Positions 30,170-40,205 are shown, counted from the stretch's first letter. The stretch: DNA of 44,603 nt from Bacteroidaceae bacterium (GCA_017429525.1 JAFROT010000043.1:1-44603), one strand, 5' to 3'. The notes: a model not told the origin generated them from the letters alone. A program made the numbers and translations.

Positions 30170-32680
30170 ATGCATCTTCTGATCGCTGCCTTATTGGCCC
30201 TCGCCGCACCCGAAAGTACAGACTCGCTTCGCACGACGGATATTGAAGAAGTGGTCGTTGTTTCCACCCCCAAGGAGAATCTGCGCCTTCGCCGCCAGCC
30301 CCTGTCGTCGACGTCGTTCTCGCAGGCTTCGATGAGCGAGCGCGGCCTCGTTGGCGTCAAGGACTTCTCGGCTGAGGTACCTAACCTGTTCATCCCTTCC
30401 TATGGTTCGCATCTGACGACCAGTGTCTATGTCCGCGGAATAGGGTCGCGCATCGGCACGCCTGCTGTAGCACTCTATGTCGACGGCGTACCTCAGGTAT
30501 CGGCAGCCAGCTACGATTTTAATTTCGCCGCCGTCGACCGCGTGGATGTGCTGCGCGGCCCACAGTCGACACTCTATGGGCGCAACTCAATGGGCGGCGT
30601 CATCCGCGTGTTCACCAAGAATCCGATGCAGTACCAGGGAACGGACATTTCTTTCGATGCCAGTCATGCTGCAGGCAAGGCACCGAGCGGTCGCCACGAT
30701 GGCGGCGGCATCGGCCGTTATCGCCTGAACCTCACTCACTATCACCGCATCAGCGAGCGTTTCGCATTCAGCGGCCATCTGTTCGGGGACGTTGATGGAG
30801 GTTATTTCCGCAACGAGGGGCGAGATGATGAGCATATCGACGACCAAAAGGACTTTGGTGCCCGTATGCGTTTCATCTTCAAACCAAAGGACGATTTGAA
30901 TTTGGATCTTACAGTGGGGCATGAATGGCTTCGTCAGGGAGGATACCCCTATGAATATCGAGGTGTTGTAGGTACGCCTTCAACACCAGAACCTCAGACT
31001 CCTGTCGGACATATTGCCTATGACAACCGCAGTGGTTATCGTCGCAATCTGACGAACGTCGGATTAACAACCGAACGCCTGTGGCCGAGCCTTGTTCTTA
31101 CCAGTGTGACGGGCTTCCAGCATCTGCATGACCGTATGGATCTTGATCAGGACTTCACAACGACAAATCTCTATACGCTCATGCAGCGTCAGAACGCCAA
31201 CACCCTCTCGGAGGAGGTTGTGCTGAAGAATCGACAGGGTGTTGATACGCATGCGTCGGCGAACTGCTATGATTGGCTCTTCGGCCTCAATGTGCTTCAG
31301 CAGTGGATGACAACCGACGGCCCTGTGGCCTTCCATACGGACGGGCTCGGTTGGCTCAACGGGCTCATCAATCGTCAGGGCAATGCCCATCTGCCCACTA
31401 TCACCAGCCACGACAAAGAAGGGCATGAGCAGTATACCATGAATTTCGTCTTCGATAATCAGATTCTCGGTCCTGAACTTGCCTTCCCTGGAACTTTCAA
31501 GACGCCTGCCACTAACCTCGCCCTCTACCATCAGAGCACGCTCGAGAATCTGTTTGGCGTTGAGCACCTCGGCCTTACGGCAGGTCTGCGTCTAGACTAC
31601 GAGCGCTTTGCCCTCGATCACGATGCACGTTATGGCTTCGACCAGCGCTATGGCCTTAACGGCCGTCTTACCTATCCTGATGGGAGCGTTCGTGAGGGTA
31701 TGACCCTCGTTCCTCAACGTACGTTTCGTGTCGACGATGGCCTTCAAGGGCGTTTGCACAAGGACTATCTCCAACTTCTACCCCGGGTGACACTCCAGTA
31801 CGCTTTCCGCTGCGACGATTTAAGTTCGCGGTCGAACGTCTATGCGACCCTTTCTCGCGGCTATCGTTCGGGAGGCTATAACGTCCAGATGTTCAGCGAC
31901 CTGCTGCAGACGCGTATGCAGACTTCTATCATGCATAACGTGGCCAGTGCCACGATTCCCGTTGTCCAGTCGGTCACGATGATTCCATCGGACGTGAAGC
32001 AGAAGGTGTCCGATCTGCTCGAAGAGATGGGCAAGCAGACCGACACGGATGTCCAAGCAGCCACATGGTATAAGCCAGAGAACTCTTGGAATTACGAATT
32101 GGGTGCGCATCTCAACCTCTTCAATAGCCGTCTGCAGGCTGACCTCGCCGCGTTCTTGATGGATACACGCGATCAGCAGGTTTCAAAGATGTCGGCTGGT
32201 GGCCTTGGGCGAGTTACGGTCAACTCTGGTCGTAGTCGGAGTCTTGGTGCAGAAGTCAGCTTGCGCGCTTCGCTTACTGACAACCTGTCAGCCTATGCCA
32301 GCTACGGCTTCACTCACGCCAAGTTCCGTGATGACGACCGCGACACGTTCGTTCCCTTCGTGCCCCGTCATACGTTCTCAGTAGGTGCTACTCAGCAGTG
32401 GAGCGTTCGTGGACATTGGCTCGATGGCATCGCTCTGCATGTCGATTACAGTGGAGCTGGCCGCATTTATTGGACTGAGGCCAACACTGCATGGCAGGAT
32501 TTCGTAGGCACGCTCAACGGCCGTCTCACCTTGCAAAAAAAAGGCACAGAGCTGTCGCTCTATGCCCATAATATTCTTTCCACGCGCTTCGAAACATTTT
32601 ATTTTGAGACGATGCAGCGTGGTTTTGCACAGTTTTCGCGTCCGATGGAGGTTGGCTTGCAACTCCGACTGCGCTATTGA
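30170..32680 (+). CDS. TonB-dependent outer-membrane receptor
   Basis: The 836-residue protein has a very short signal-like start (MHLLIAALLALAAPES). A TonB-box-like segment (IEEVVVVSTPKE) and a plug domain follow (SVYVRGIGSRIGTPAVALYVDGVPQ, VDRVDVLRGPQSTLYGRNSMGGVIRVFTKNP). The long beta-barrel ends in GLQLRLRY. It lacks the carboxypeptidase-like N-terminal domain of SusC proteins and has no SusD neighbour, so it belongs with receptors for iron complexes, cobalamin or other small ligands. The barrel contains the usual tyrosine-rich strands (RVTLQYAFRCDD, SRGYRSGGYNVQMF). It is divergent from the lipoprotein gene and convergent with a small acidic protein gene 18 bp away. Ligand unknown. Confidence 0.9.
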   Translation: MHLLIAALLALAAPESTDSLRTTDIEEVVVVSTPKENLRLRRQPLSSTSFSQASMSERGLVGVKDFSAEVPNLFIPSYGSHLTTSVYVRGIGSRIGTPAVALYVDGVPQVSAASYDFNFAAVDRVDVLRGPQSTLYGRNSMGGVIRVFTKNPMQYQGTDISFDASHAAGKAPSGRHDGGGIGRYRLNLTHYHRISERFAFSGHLFGDVDGGYFRNEGRDDEHIDDQKDFGARMRFIFKPKDDLNLDLTVGHEWLRQGGYPYEYRGVVGTPSTPEPQTPVGHIAYDNRSGYRRNLTNVGLTTERLWPSLVLTSVTGFQHLHDRMDLDQDFTTTNLYTLMQRQNANTLSEEVVLKNRQGVDTHASANCYDWLFGLNVLQQWMTTDGPVAFHTDGLGWLNGLINRQGNAHLPTITSHDKEGHEQYTMNFVFDNQILGPELAFPGTFKTPATNLALYHQSTLENLFGVEHLGLTAGLRLDYERFALDHDARYGFDQRYGLNGRLTYPDGSVREGMTLVPQRTFRVDDGLQGRLHKDYLQLLPRVTLQYAFRCDDLSSRSNVYATLSRGYRSGGYNVQMFSDLLQTRMQTSIMHNVASATIPVVQSVTMIPSDVKQKVSDLLEEMGKQTDTDVQAATWYKPENSWNYELGAHLNLFNSRLQADLAAFLMDTRDQQVSKMSAGGLGRVTVNSGRSRSLGAEVSLRASLTDNLSAYASYGFTHAKFRDDDRDTFVPFVPRHTFSVGATQQWSVRGHWLDGIALHVDYSGAGRIYWTEANTAWQDFVGTLNGRLTLQKKGTELSLYAHNILSTRFETFYFETMQRGFAQFSRPMEVGLQLRLRY

Positions 32681-32698
32681 ACGGCCTTTTCCCCTCGA

Positions 32699-33019
32699 TC
32701 AATCGGCTTGTTCGCCGTACTCCAGTTCGCCCTGTACGACCCATAGAAGGTCTTCGGGCGAGAATTCGCCGTACTTGTCCTTGCGGGCGCGTTCGGCAAT
32801 GGCTTGGGCAATCGCTTCGGTGTCGATGTCGATGCAACCATCTTCGCCCGGCTCTTGCTCGAGCAGGCCACTTTCGACATAGTAATCGGCCAGTAGGTCT
32901 ATGAAGTAAAAAAGGTCGTCGTCGGTAAAGCGCTCCTTCACATCTTGGGGCAAATAGGCACGGATGAACTCCAACGTCTTGAGGTCATCTTCGGCTTGGG
33001 CGAGGAAATCGTCTTCCAT
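32699..33019 (-). CDS. Small acidic conserved hypothetical protein
   Basis: The 106-residue protein (start MEDDFLAQAEDD) is very acidic and helical: LKTLEFIRAYLPQDVKERFTDDDLFYFIDLLADYYVESGLLE, then DIDTEAIAQAIAERARKDKYGEFSPEDLLWVVQGELEYGEQAD. It has no signal peptide or membrane helix, so it is cytosolic. I do not recognise the family. It is on the same strand as trxA and dnaE, 161 bp after trxA. Confidence 0.75.
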   Translation of the reverse strand: MEDDFLAQAEDDLKTLEFIRAYLPQDVKERFTDDDLFYFIDLLADYYVESGLLEQEPGEDGCIDIDTEAIAQAIAERARKDKYGEFSPEDLLWVVQGELEYGEQAD

Positions 33020-33180
33020 TGTCTGATGATTAACCAATCAATATAAAAATGATTCTATTTTGGAAATGGAGATGCTGAATCGAAGAGAGAGCCTATCGAC
33101 TCCGCATCTCTGTATCTCCGTATCTCAGTATAATCAGGTAGTGAATGCCTACTTGATAGGGGTAGAAAACAATCTAATTG

Positions 33181-33495
33181 TCAGAGGATAGCCTTGAGCT
33201 TGTCCTCGAGAATGTTCTTGGCGACGGCGCCAATCTGCTTGTCCACCACTTGCCCGTTCTTGATGAATAGGATGGTCGGGATGTTGCGAACGCCGAACTG
33301 CATAGGCAGGTCTTGATTCTCGTCGACATCGACCTTACCGATGATAGCTTGGTCAGCATATTCCTCGGCCAGTTGCTCGATGTAGGGACCAACCTTCTTG
33401 CAAGGGCCACACCAGGTCGCCCAGAAATCAACAACCATAGGCTTGCCCTCGGCAACCAGTTGCTCGAAATTGGAATCTGTAATTTGTAGTGCCAT
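33181..33495 (-). CDS. trxA: Thioredoxin
   Basis: The 104-residue protein has the thioredoxin fold with the active site WCGPCKK (C29, C32), the preceding FWATW strand and the cis-proline segment NIPTILFIKNGQ. It has no signal peptide, so it is a cytoplasmic disulfide reductase. It lies 93 bp downstream of dnaE on the same strand, with room for its own promoter, although I cannot point to a convincing one. Confidence 0.95.
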   Translation of the reverse strand: MALQITDSNFEQLVAEGKPMVVDFWATWCGPCKKVGPYIEQLAEEYADQAIIGKVDVDENQDLPMQFGVRNIPTILFIKNGQVVDKQIGAVAKNILEDKLKAIL

Positions 33496-33588
33496 GATGA
33501 CTAAAAAGTTTTATTGTTAATAAATATGGATAATCTCGTGAAATGACTCTTGCAAAAATCGTGCCAGAGAAAGCTGTATTGCCAGTCC

Positions 33589-36500
33589 TTATTGAGTATT
33601 GATGCGATAGGAGAGGCTCTCGCGGCTATCAATGAATTCGATGAGGCTTTGCTGCACCGTAATCTTATGCTCTCGGCTGTGGAGCGTCAGGGGCATCTGC
33701 CCTTCTGGGTCGGGGATGTGAAAGTAGAGATCGGTTGTTCCAGGATGCCCTTCGATATGTTGTATCATTTCCTCAACAGTGTCCTCGTTCATGCTCGTGA
33801 GGGGGATTGTGATGGTGATGTCGTGGATGAGTTCATCCTTCACGTCGACCAGATAATCCACCTTCCCGATCGTGATGTCGATGCGATTGGCATTGTATTT
33901 GCCCGGCTCGACGTGAGCAGTTACGTAGATAGAATTACCGATGGTCATATAATTGGCCCAGGTGCTCCATTCCTTACCAAAAAGGGGCAGCTCGCCTGCG
34001 CCCGTATAGTCCTCGATAGTGACGATGCCGAACGGAAGACCGCTCTTGCCAACACCGTTGCGCAAGCCTGTGATGATACCGCCGAAGGTGATGTCCTGAT
34101 TGAGCCAGCGTTGCTTGTCAGCCAACTCAATCATGTGCGTCGTGCAGACATTATTGAGGACGATGGAGTAGTCGTCCAATGGATGGGCAGAAAGATAGAT
34201 ACCTACAAGGTCGCGTTCTTTGTTCAGTTTTTCCAGTTTGCTCCATTCTTCTATGATCTGCGGAATGGGAGGCGTTGCTACTTCCACTTCGTCCATGCCG
34301 AAAAGCGATGCCTCGGCCGATTGCTTGGATTCCTGAAAACGTATTCCGTAGCGCACCAGCACGTCGATGAACAACTCGCCGCGAGAATTAGGGGCAAAGT
34401 ATTGCTCGCGCTTCACGTCCTTGAACACGTCCAGTGCACCACTAAGTACCAATGTTTCGATTCCGCTGCGTTTCACGGCTGGTAGGCTCACACGCTGGAT
34501 GAAGTCAAAGATGGTTTTGTAGGTGCCGTTCTTCAAGCGCTCGGAAATTATGGCCTCAGCTGCTCCTTCGCCTAAGCCCTTGATGGCGCCCAGGCCGAAA
34601 CGGATGTTGCCATCTTCGTCAACGCTGAACTTCTGACGGCTGTGGTTGATGTCGGGCCCAAGCACTTGCAGGTGCATGCTCTTGCACTCGCTCATCAATT
34701 TCGTTATTTCGGTGATGTTGTCAAGGTTACGACTCAGGTCGGCAGCCATGAATTCGGCAGGGAAGTTGGCTTTCAGCCAAGCCGTCTGAAATGCTACCCA
34801 CGAGTAGCACGTCGCATGGCTCTTGTTGAAGGCGTAGGAGGCGAACTTCTCCCAGTCGCCCCATATCTTTTCCAAGATCTTGGGGTCGTGGCCATTGGAC
34901 GTGCCTTGGTTGATGAACTGCGGCTTCATGTGATCTAGCTTGTCCTTCAGCTTCTTACCCATGGCTTTGCGCAGGGTATCGCTCTCGCCGCGTGTGAAGT
35001 TGGCTAGTTGGCGCGACAGCAGCATCACCTGCTCCTGATAGACTGTGATGCCATACGTGTCCTTCAGGTATTTTTCCATACACGGAATGTCGTACTTCAC
35101 GGGCTTGCGTCCTTGCTTGCGATCGATGAAATCCGGTATGTAGTCCATAGGGCCTGGACGGTAGAGGGCGTTCATGGCGATGAGGTCCTCGAATGTTGTG
35201 GGCTGGAGTTCGCGCAGGTATTTCTGCATGCCGGCTGACTCAAACTGGAAGGTTCCGATTGTTCGTCCTTCGCAGTAGAGGTCGTAGGTAGCAGGGTCGT
35301 CAATGTCAATGCTATCGATGTCGATGTCTATGCCGAGGCTGTCGTGAATATTCTTCACGGCCTCATTGATGATGCTCAGCGTTTTCAGCCCCAGAAAGTC
35401 CATCTTGATGAGTCCCGTGTCCTCGATGACTGAACCTTCGTACTGTGTGCAGATGAGTTTCTCGCCCGTCTCCTTGTCGTCGGCGGTGCTGACGGGGACC
35501 CAGTCGCTGACGTCATCGCGGCAGATGATCACGCCGCAGGCATGTACGCCCGTGTTGCGTACGTTTCCTTCGAGCATCTGTGCGTAGCGCACAGTCTCAC
35601 GCAGCGTGTCGTTGGGGGAGGCGGCGGCTTGTTGCAGTTCGGGCACGCAAGCGAGCACATTCTTCAGATTCATCTTGCGAGGCTTGCCGTCGGGCGCATC
35701 GGGTAGGCGGTCGGGGATGGCTTTGACCAACGCATTGCTCATGTCCAACGGTAGCTTTTGCACACGTGCTACATCCTTAATGGACGATTTTGTAGCCATT
35801 GTGCCGTAGGTGATGATATGAGCCACGTTCGCTTCGCCATATTTCTGCGTCACCCATGAAAGTACTTTGCCGCGACCATCGTCATCGAAGTCTACGTCAA
35901 TATCGGGTAGCGAGATGCGGTCGGGGTTAAGAAAACGTTCGAACAGCAAGTCGTACTTGATAGGGTCCACCTTCGTGATACCTAAGCAGTAGGCAACGAC
36001 GCTTCCTGCTGCCGAGCCACGGCCTGGACCTACACTTACGTCCAGCTCATAGCGAGCCGCGTTGATGTAGTCCTGTACGATAAGGAAGTAACCGGGGAAA
36101 CCCATCGTCTTCATCACGTGCAGCTCAAAGCGGATGCGGTCATCAACCTCCTTGCTGAGAGGTTCTCCATAAATATGTCGCGCGCCCGCGTACGCAAGGC
36201 TGCCGAGGTAGTCGGCTTCAAGTTTTAGGCGGTAGAGCTTTTTGACGCCTCCCAGGCGTTTCACCTTCTTCTCGGCTTCTTCTCGGCTGCAGACTTCGTT
36301 GCCGTTCTCATCACGCGTGAACTCTTGGAAGAGCTGCTCGTCGGTGAATCGCTGATGGTATTCCTCCTCTGTGCCGAACGACTTGGGAATGGCAAAGTTA
36401 GGCATAATGGGCGCGTGGTCGATGCTATAGGTCTCAACCTTGTTCAGTACCTCCAGCGTGTTGCGCAGTGCCTCGGGGACGTCGGCGAAAATGTCATTCA

Positions 36501-37314
36501 TCTCAGCCTGCGTCTTAAACCACTCCTGCTTGGTATAGAGCATGCGCTTGGGGTCGTCCAGGTCGCGGTTGGTGCCGAGACAGATGAGGCGGTCGTGGGC
36601 TTCGGCGTTCTCTTCATCCACGAAATGAACGTCATTCGTGCAGACGACCTTGATATTATGCTTGCGTGCCAGCTCCAGAATAACTGCGTTGGCCTGTTGC
36701 TGCAGAGGATATGTCTCGCGGTTGGCGCGCTGTTTCGGGTCGTGGACTTCATGGCGCTGGATTTCCAGGTAATAGTCGTCGCCGAAAACGCGTTTGTACC
36801 AGAGCAGTCGGCGTTCGGCCTCTTCGATATTGCCATTGAGGATGAAACGAGGAACCTCGCCGGCAATGCAAGCTGAGCAGACAATCAATCCCTCGGCATG
36901 ACGCTCCAACTCGTCGTGGTCGGTGCGTGGACGGGTGTAGAAACCGTCCACCCATGCCTTTGAAACCAACTTGACCAGATTGTGGTAGCCACGCTCGTTC
37001 TTGGCCAGCACGATCAAGTGGTAGCGCGTGTTGTCGCCTCGGTCTTTGTCTTTGTCGTAGAGCGTGCGGTTGGCCACGTACATCTCGCAGCCGAAGATGG
37101 GCTTGAACGGCTCTAGTCCTTCGTCCTTGCGCCCTTTGTTGATCTTGTTGACATAGTTGAAGTACTCCTTCACTCCCATCATATTCCCATGATCGGTGAT
37201 GGCCATGCCGCGCATCCCATCCTTGATGGCTTTGTCCACCAATTTGGGGATGCTCGCCTGTCCGTCGAGCAGTGAGTACTGAGTATGAACGTGTAAGTGA
37301 ATAAAATTCTCCAT
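33589..37314 (-). CDS. dnaE: DNA polymerase III alpha subunit
   Basis: The 1241-residue protein is somewhat longer than the E. coli enzyme (about 1160). It opens with the PHP domain (HLHVHTQYSLLDG, residues 6-18; ITDHGNMMGV). The polymerase catalytic acidic residues are in PDIDVDFDDDGRG (D471, D473, D475), preceded by the GPGRGSAAGS phosphate-binding loop. Conserved segments include ACGVIICRDDVSDWVPV, MDFLGLKTL, ALYRPGPMDYIPDFI and QEQVMLLSRQLANFTRGE. A helix-hairpin-helix region, and an OB-fold near the C-terminus (ITFGGIITGLRNGVGKSGLPFGIVTIEDYTG), follow. It is the replicative chain-elongating subunit. Confidence 0.97.
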   Translation of the reverse strand: MENFIHLHVHTQYSLLDGQASIPKLVDKAIKDGMRGMAITDHGNMMGVKEYFNYVNKINKGRKDEGLEPFKPIFGCEMYVANRTLYDKDKDRGDNTRYHLIVLAKNERGYHNLVKLVSKAWVDGFYTRPRTDHDELERHAEGLIVCSACIAGEVPRFILNGNIEEAERRLLWYKRVFGDDYYLEIQRHEVHDPKQRANRETYPLQQQANAVILELARKHNIKVVCTNDVHFVDEENAEAHDRLICLGTNRDLDDPKRMLYTKQEWFKTQAEMNDIFADVPEALRNTLEVLNKVETYSIDHAPIMPNFAIPKSFGTEEEYHQRFTDEQLFQEFTRDENGNEVCSREEAEKKVKRLGGVKKLYRLKLEADYLGSLAYAGARHIYGEPLSKEVDDRIRFELHVMKTMGFPGYFLIVQDYINAARYELDVSVGPGRGSAAGSVVAYCLGITKVDPIKYDLLFERFLNPDRISLPDIDVDFDDDGRGKVLSWVTQKYGEANVAHIITYGTMATKSSIKDVARVQKLPLDMSNALVKAIPDRLPDAPDGKPRKMNLKNVLACVPELQQAAASPNDTLRETVRYAQMLEGNVRNTGVHACGVIICRDDVSDWVPVSTADDKETGEKLICTQYEGSVIEDTGLIKMDFLGLKTLSIINEAVKNIHDSLGIDIDIDSIDIDDPATYDLYCEGRTIGTFQFESAGMQKYLRELQPTTFEDLIAMNALYRPGPMDYIPDFIDRKQGRKPVKYDIPCMEKYLKDTYGITVYQEQVMLLSRQLANFTRGESDTLRKAMGKKLKDKLDHMKPQFINQGTSNGHDPKILEKIWGDWEKFASYAFNKSHATCYSWVAFQTAWLKANFPAEFMAADLSRNLDNITEITKLMSECKSMHLQVLGPDINHSRQKFSVDEDGNIRFGLGAIKGLGEGAAEAIISERLKNGTYKTIFDFIQRVSLPAVKRSGIETLVLSGALDVFKDVKREQYFAPNSRGELFIDVLVRYGIRFQESKQSAEASLFGMDEVEVATPPIPQIIEEWSKLEKLNKERDLVGIYLSAHPLDDYSIVLNNVCTTHMIELADKQRWLNQDITFGGIITGLRNGVGKSGLPFGIVTIEDYTGAGELPLFGKEWSTWANYMTIGNSIYVTAHVEPGKYNANRIDITIGKVDYLVDVKDELIHDITITIPLTSMNEDTVEEMIQHIEGHPGTTDLYFHIPDPEGQMPLTLHSREHKITVQQSLIEFIDSRESLSYRINTQ

Positions 37315-37333
37315 GATGGCCTAAAAACGGGCA

Positions 37334-37365
37334 TAAAAGTACGAATCTTTTGCCGAACTGCCAAA
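37334..37365 (-). promoter_or_regulatory. dnaE promoter
   Basis: On the minus strand TTTG (37362-37365), 20 bp, TACTTTTA (37334-37341), one base from consensus at the last position. It lies about 20 bp before the dnaE ATG and back to back with the psd promoter. Confidence 0.6.
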
Positions 37366-37380
37366 AAAGTTGCTCTTTTT

Positions 37381-37411
37381 TTTGTCCCTTTGCAAATAAT
37401 GACTACTTTTG
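37381..37411 (+). promoter_or_regulatory. psd-pssA promoter
   Basis: TTTG (37381-37384), 19 bp, TACTTTTG (37404-37411): full consensus. The leader to the psd ATG would be long, about 160 nt, and contains a small hairpin (agcccc / gggcct around a T-run). Confidence 0.65.
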
Positions 37412-37576
37412 TCGTGTTAAACTTGAAAAAATGCCAATTATAGCCCCTTTTTTGGGCCTACTTGTTGCACTTCGCTTTCGTGCTTCGAACCGTATGTACG
37501 ACTCGCTGTCACCTTAGGACTTCGTTCGACTTCGGTCATTTGTTGCTGCAAGGACGTTGGTAGTTATGCACACGAA

Positions 37577-38266
37577 ATGGTAAAACGTTTAAGAAAGATA
37601 AAGAACATCCGACTGCATCGCGAGGGTACTCATACCCTCGTTTTCGGCGCAATTGTACTCACGCTGTTCTGTCTCCTCTTCGGTTATGTCTTTGGCTTCG
37701 GAAGCCCTTGGTTTGTGGCGATTGTCGCCATCTGTGCTGTTGTCTACCTGATTACTGTCAACTTCTTCCGCTGCCCGATTCGCCTTTATGAGGGCGAGAC
37801 GGAAGGGATTGTCCTTGCTCCTTGCGACGGCAGGGTCGTCGTTGTTGAGGAGGTAGATGAGAATGAGTATTTCCACGACCGTCGTCTCATGATCAGCATC
37901 TTCATGAGTCTTTTCAACGTGCATGCCAATTGGATTCCTGCCGATGGTGTCGTGCGTCTGGTCCGTCATCAGAACGGGCGTTTCCAGGCCGCTTGGCTCC
38001 CCAAAGCCAGTACCGACAATGAGCGTTCAACCATTGTCATCGAGACTCCTGAGGGTGAACAGATTCTTGTGCGTCAGGTGGCAGGCGCCATGGCACGTCG
38101 GATAGTCACGTATGCAACAGAGGGCGAAGAGTGTTATGTCGACGAGCACTTGGGATTCATCAAGTTCGGCTCTCGCGTTGATGTCTATCTGCCTCTCAGC
38201 GCCAAGCCTCTCGTAGAGGTCAACCAGCGTACGACCGGCAATCAGACCATTATTGCGCACCTCTAG
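37577..38266 (+). CDS. psd: Phosphatidylserine decarboxylase
   Basis: The 229-residue protein has two membrane helices near the N-terminus (about 20-60), then the small-type decarboxylase body ([79 protein letters not shown]). Self-cleavage is expected between G198 and S199 in FGS, with S199 becoming the pyruvoyl group of a short alpha chain. It converts phosphatidylserine to phosphatidylethanolamine. pssA, which makes its substrate, follows 81 bp downstream; the gap holds several tctag-type short repeats. Confidence 0.94.
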   Translation: MVKRLRKIKNIRLHREGTHTLVFGAIVLTLFCLLFGYVFGFGSPWFVAIVAICAVVYLITVNFFRCPIRLYEGETEGIVLAPCDGRVVVVEEVDENEYFHDRRLMISIFMSLFNVHANWIPADGVVRLVRHQNGRFQAAWLPKASTDNERSTIVIETPEGEQILVRQVAGAMARRIVTYATEGEECYVDEHLGFIKFGSRVDVYLPLSAKPLVEVNQRTTGNQTIIAHL

Positions 38267-38347
38267 AATCTCTAGAATTTCTAGCCCCTATAGAAAATCT
38301 AGCCCCCCTCTCTTCATCATCAGTCACCCTTTCTTCTCCTTCAAACT

Positions 38348-39073
38348 ATGCTTTTCTCTTTTCCCAATATCCTGACCTGCTGCAACCTCATCTGCGGTTG
38401 TATGGCTACAGGTGCAGCCTTTCATGGCCATTTCACGTGGGCGCTGCTGATGATTGTCCTCGGCGCTGTCTTCGATTTCTTCGACGGACTCTCAGCTCGT
38501 TTCTTCCACGTCAGCTCGCCTATTGGCAAGGAACTCGACTCGCTGGCAGACGTCGTCAGTTTTGGCGTCGCTCCCTCGGCTATGATCTTCCAGCTTTTTG
38601 GCATCGTCCAGGTGCCTGCATGGTTGCAGCCCTTGGCCCCTTATCTGCCTTACACCGCTTTCCTCATGGCCGCATTCTCGGCTTTGCGACTGGCCAAATT
38701 CAATCTTGACGACCGTCAGCAGAGCTCGTTCATAGGTCTTCCCACTCCAGCCAATGCCCTTTTCTGGGCTTCGCTCATCGCCGCTCAGTTGCCGTGGCTC
38801 GCCTCGCCCCGTTTCAATGCGGTATGGCTCTTTCTCTTCATGCTCGCTGCCTGTTTCCTGCTGGTCAGTGAGCTACCCCTCTTCGCACTGAAGTTCAAGA
38901 ACCTCACGTGGGCCGACAATCGCGTCCGCTACATCTTCCTCGCTGGAGCCGTTCTGCTCCTTCTGGCAGGACTCTTGACGTCACTCGGCCTCACTGCCGT
39001 GCCGCTCGTCATCCTCTGGTACCTCGGCCTTGCTATCTTCGCTGGTACATTGACACGCTCTTCCCTTGACTAA
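38348..39073 (+). CDS. pssA: CDP-diacylglycerol-serine O-phosphatidyltransferase
   Basis: The 241-residue membrane protein has the CDP-alcohol phosphatidyltransferase motif D-x2-DG-x2-AR-x8-G-x3-D-x3-D in full (D43, D46, G47, A50, R51, G60, D64, D68). The remaining helices are hydrophobic (WALLMIVLGAVF, AVWLFLFMLAACFLLV, YIFLAGAVLLLLAGLLTSLG, VILWYLGLAIFAGTL). It makes phosphatidylserine at the inner membrane, the step before Psd. psd and pssA thus form the phosphatidylethanolamine branch in one operon. Confidence 0.96.
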   Translation: MLFSFPNILTCCNLICGCMATGAAFHGHFTWALLMIVLGAVFDFFDGLSARFFHVSSPIGKELDSLADVVSFGVAPSAMIFQLFGIVQVPAWLQPLAPYLPYTAFLMAAFSALRLAKFNLDDRQQSSFIGLPTPANALFWASLIAAQLPWLASPRFNAVWLFLFMLAACFLLVSELPLFALKFKNLTWADNRVRYIFLAGAVLLLLAGLLTSLGLTAVPLVILWYLGLAIFAGTLTRSSLD

Positions 39074-39120
39074 CTTTTGGCGAACACTCGTCATTTACCA
39101 TCCATCACTCTACATCCATC

Positions 39121-40089
39121 ATGAAAAAGTACACTCACGCGTGGCTCGCTTTTATGGCGATGAAACGGCTCGACCAGGCCGCTCTGCCCGAAGTCGAAGG
39201 CAGTGGCAAGTCCGAAGTGGCGGTCTCTCGGCACGCCAAGAGCCTTGTCAGATGGTTCAAGAACTACCGCGATTTCGTCGTACAGGGGGCGTGGTACCCC
39301 GACGAAGTCTTTGCTGATCAAGGCCAAAGCCATGGCGTGAAGTATGCTCCCGACGAAATCAGCGAGGAGGCACGCTCTTTCAAGGTGCTGCCCCAGACGA
39401 TGGAGGTGCGGCGCCTGATGATGGACGAGTCATCGCTCTATGGGCGTCAGTTCACGATCGTGAAAGGCAACCTCTGCGACCGCTGCGACGCTATGGCCCA
39501 TACCATCGTCGACAACTTCAAGATACAGTACCGAGAGGAGAAGGGGAATCCCATCGCGCCCTCGTCCACGCACATGGCCATGCGCTTCTTCATCATGAGC
39601 CATTATATCGCCGACGCTCACATGCCCCTCCATTGTGACGCCCGTTCGCTCACCAAGATTCACACCGCCATCGAGAGCCAGTGGGAGAACGCTGTCAAGA
39701 AATCTTATGATATCGATTTCGACAACGAACGCTTTTTCTACGACCCTCAGGGCTACCCGCTGCCGACGCCCAAGATGAACTCCTTGATGGCACTCGTCGA
39801 GGAGAAAGCGCTCTCACGTCCCTTTGTCTACAATTGGGGTCAGAGTGACTACAGCACATGGGACTACATGAGCGCAGTCACCGAGTACTCCTACCTCTTC
39901 GCCTACGAGATGCTTCCCAGCGGTAGCGACGACCCCGATTGGGTCACCTACAAGAAGACTCCCGCAGGTCAACGCTTCGAGGAATATAGTTCCAAGCTTA
40001 TGGCCGATGCCGTTGATTCCATCGCTCGTGCTTGGCTACATGTCTGGATACGCTATCGCACTTGGGGGCCCGACAAAGGCAAGAGTTGA
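39121..40089 (+). CDS. Zinc-dependent phospholipase C / S1-P1 nuclease-like protein
   Basis: The 322-residue protein shows the ligand pattern of the trinuclear-zinc PLC/S1-P1 superfamily: HAW near the N-terminus (H6, W8), FVVQGAWYPDEV (D61), SHG (H71), H151, and H161-Y-x2-A-D165-x-H167-x-P-L-H171. An acidic/tryptophan helix follows (IESQWENA). Members cleave phosphodiester bonds in phospholipids or single-stranded nucleic acid. Unusually, no signal peptide is seen: it starts MKKYTHAWLAF, so it is predicted cytoplasmic. It lies 47 bp after pssA on the same strand, which suggests a phospholipid link, but the substrate is not shown. Confidence 0.75.
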   Translation: MKKYTHAWLAFMAMKRLDQAALPEVEGSGKSEVAVSRHAKSLVRWFKNYRDFVVQGAWYPDEVFADQGQSHGVKYAPDEISEEARSFKVLPQTMEVRRLMMDESSLYGRQFTIVKGNLCDRCDAMAHTIVDNFKIQYREEKGNPIAPSSTHMAMRFFIMSHYIADAHMPLHCDARSLTKIHTAIESQWENAVKKSYDIDFDNERFFYDPQGYPLPTPKMNSLMALVEEKALSRPFVYNWGQSDYSTWDYMSAVTEYSYLFAYEMLPSGSDDPDWVTYKKTPAGQRFEEYSSKLMADAVDSIARAWLHVWIRYRTWGPDKGKS

Positions 40090-40205
40090 CGCCTATCGTC
40101 GTCTTCCTCACCTGCTTACGGTGCTTGGACGAACCCACGGTTTCGGCATTGCTCGGATGTCGACTCATTTTATCGATCACATTTACACATAAACACATTA
40201 TACTC

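Noticed and set aside
39210-39235. 14-bp match to 20060-20080 inside the GH3 gene
   Set aside because: A match of this length is expected by chance in a window of this size, and both copies lie in coding sequence in different contexts.
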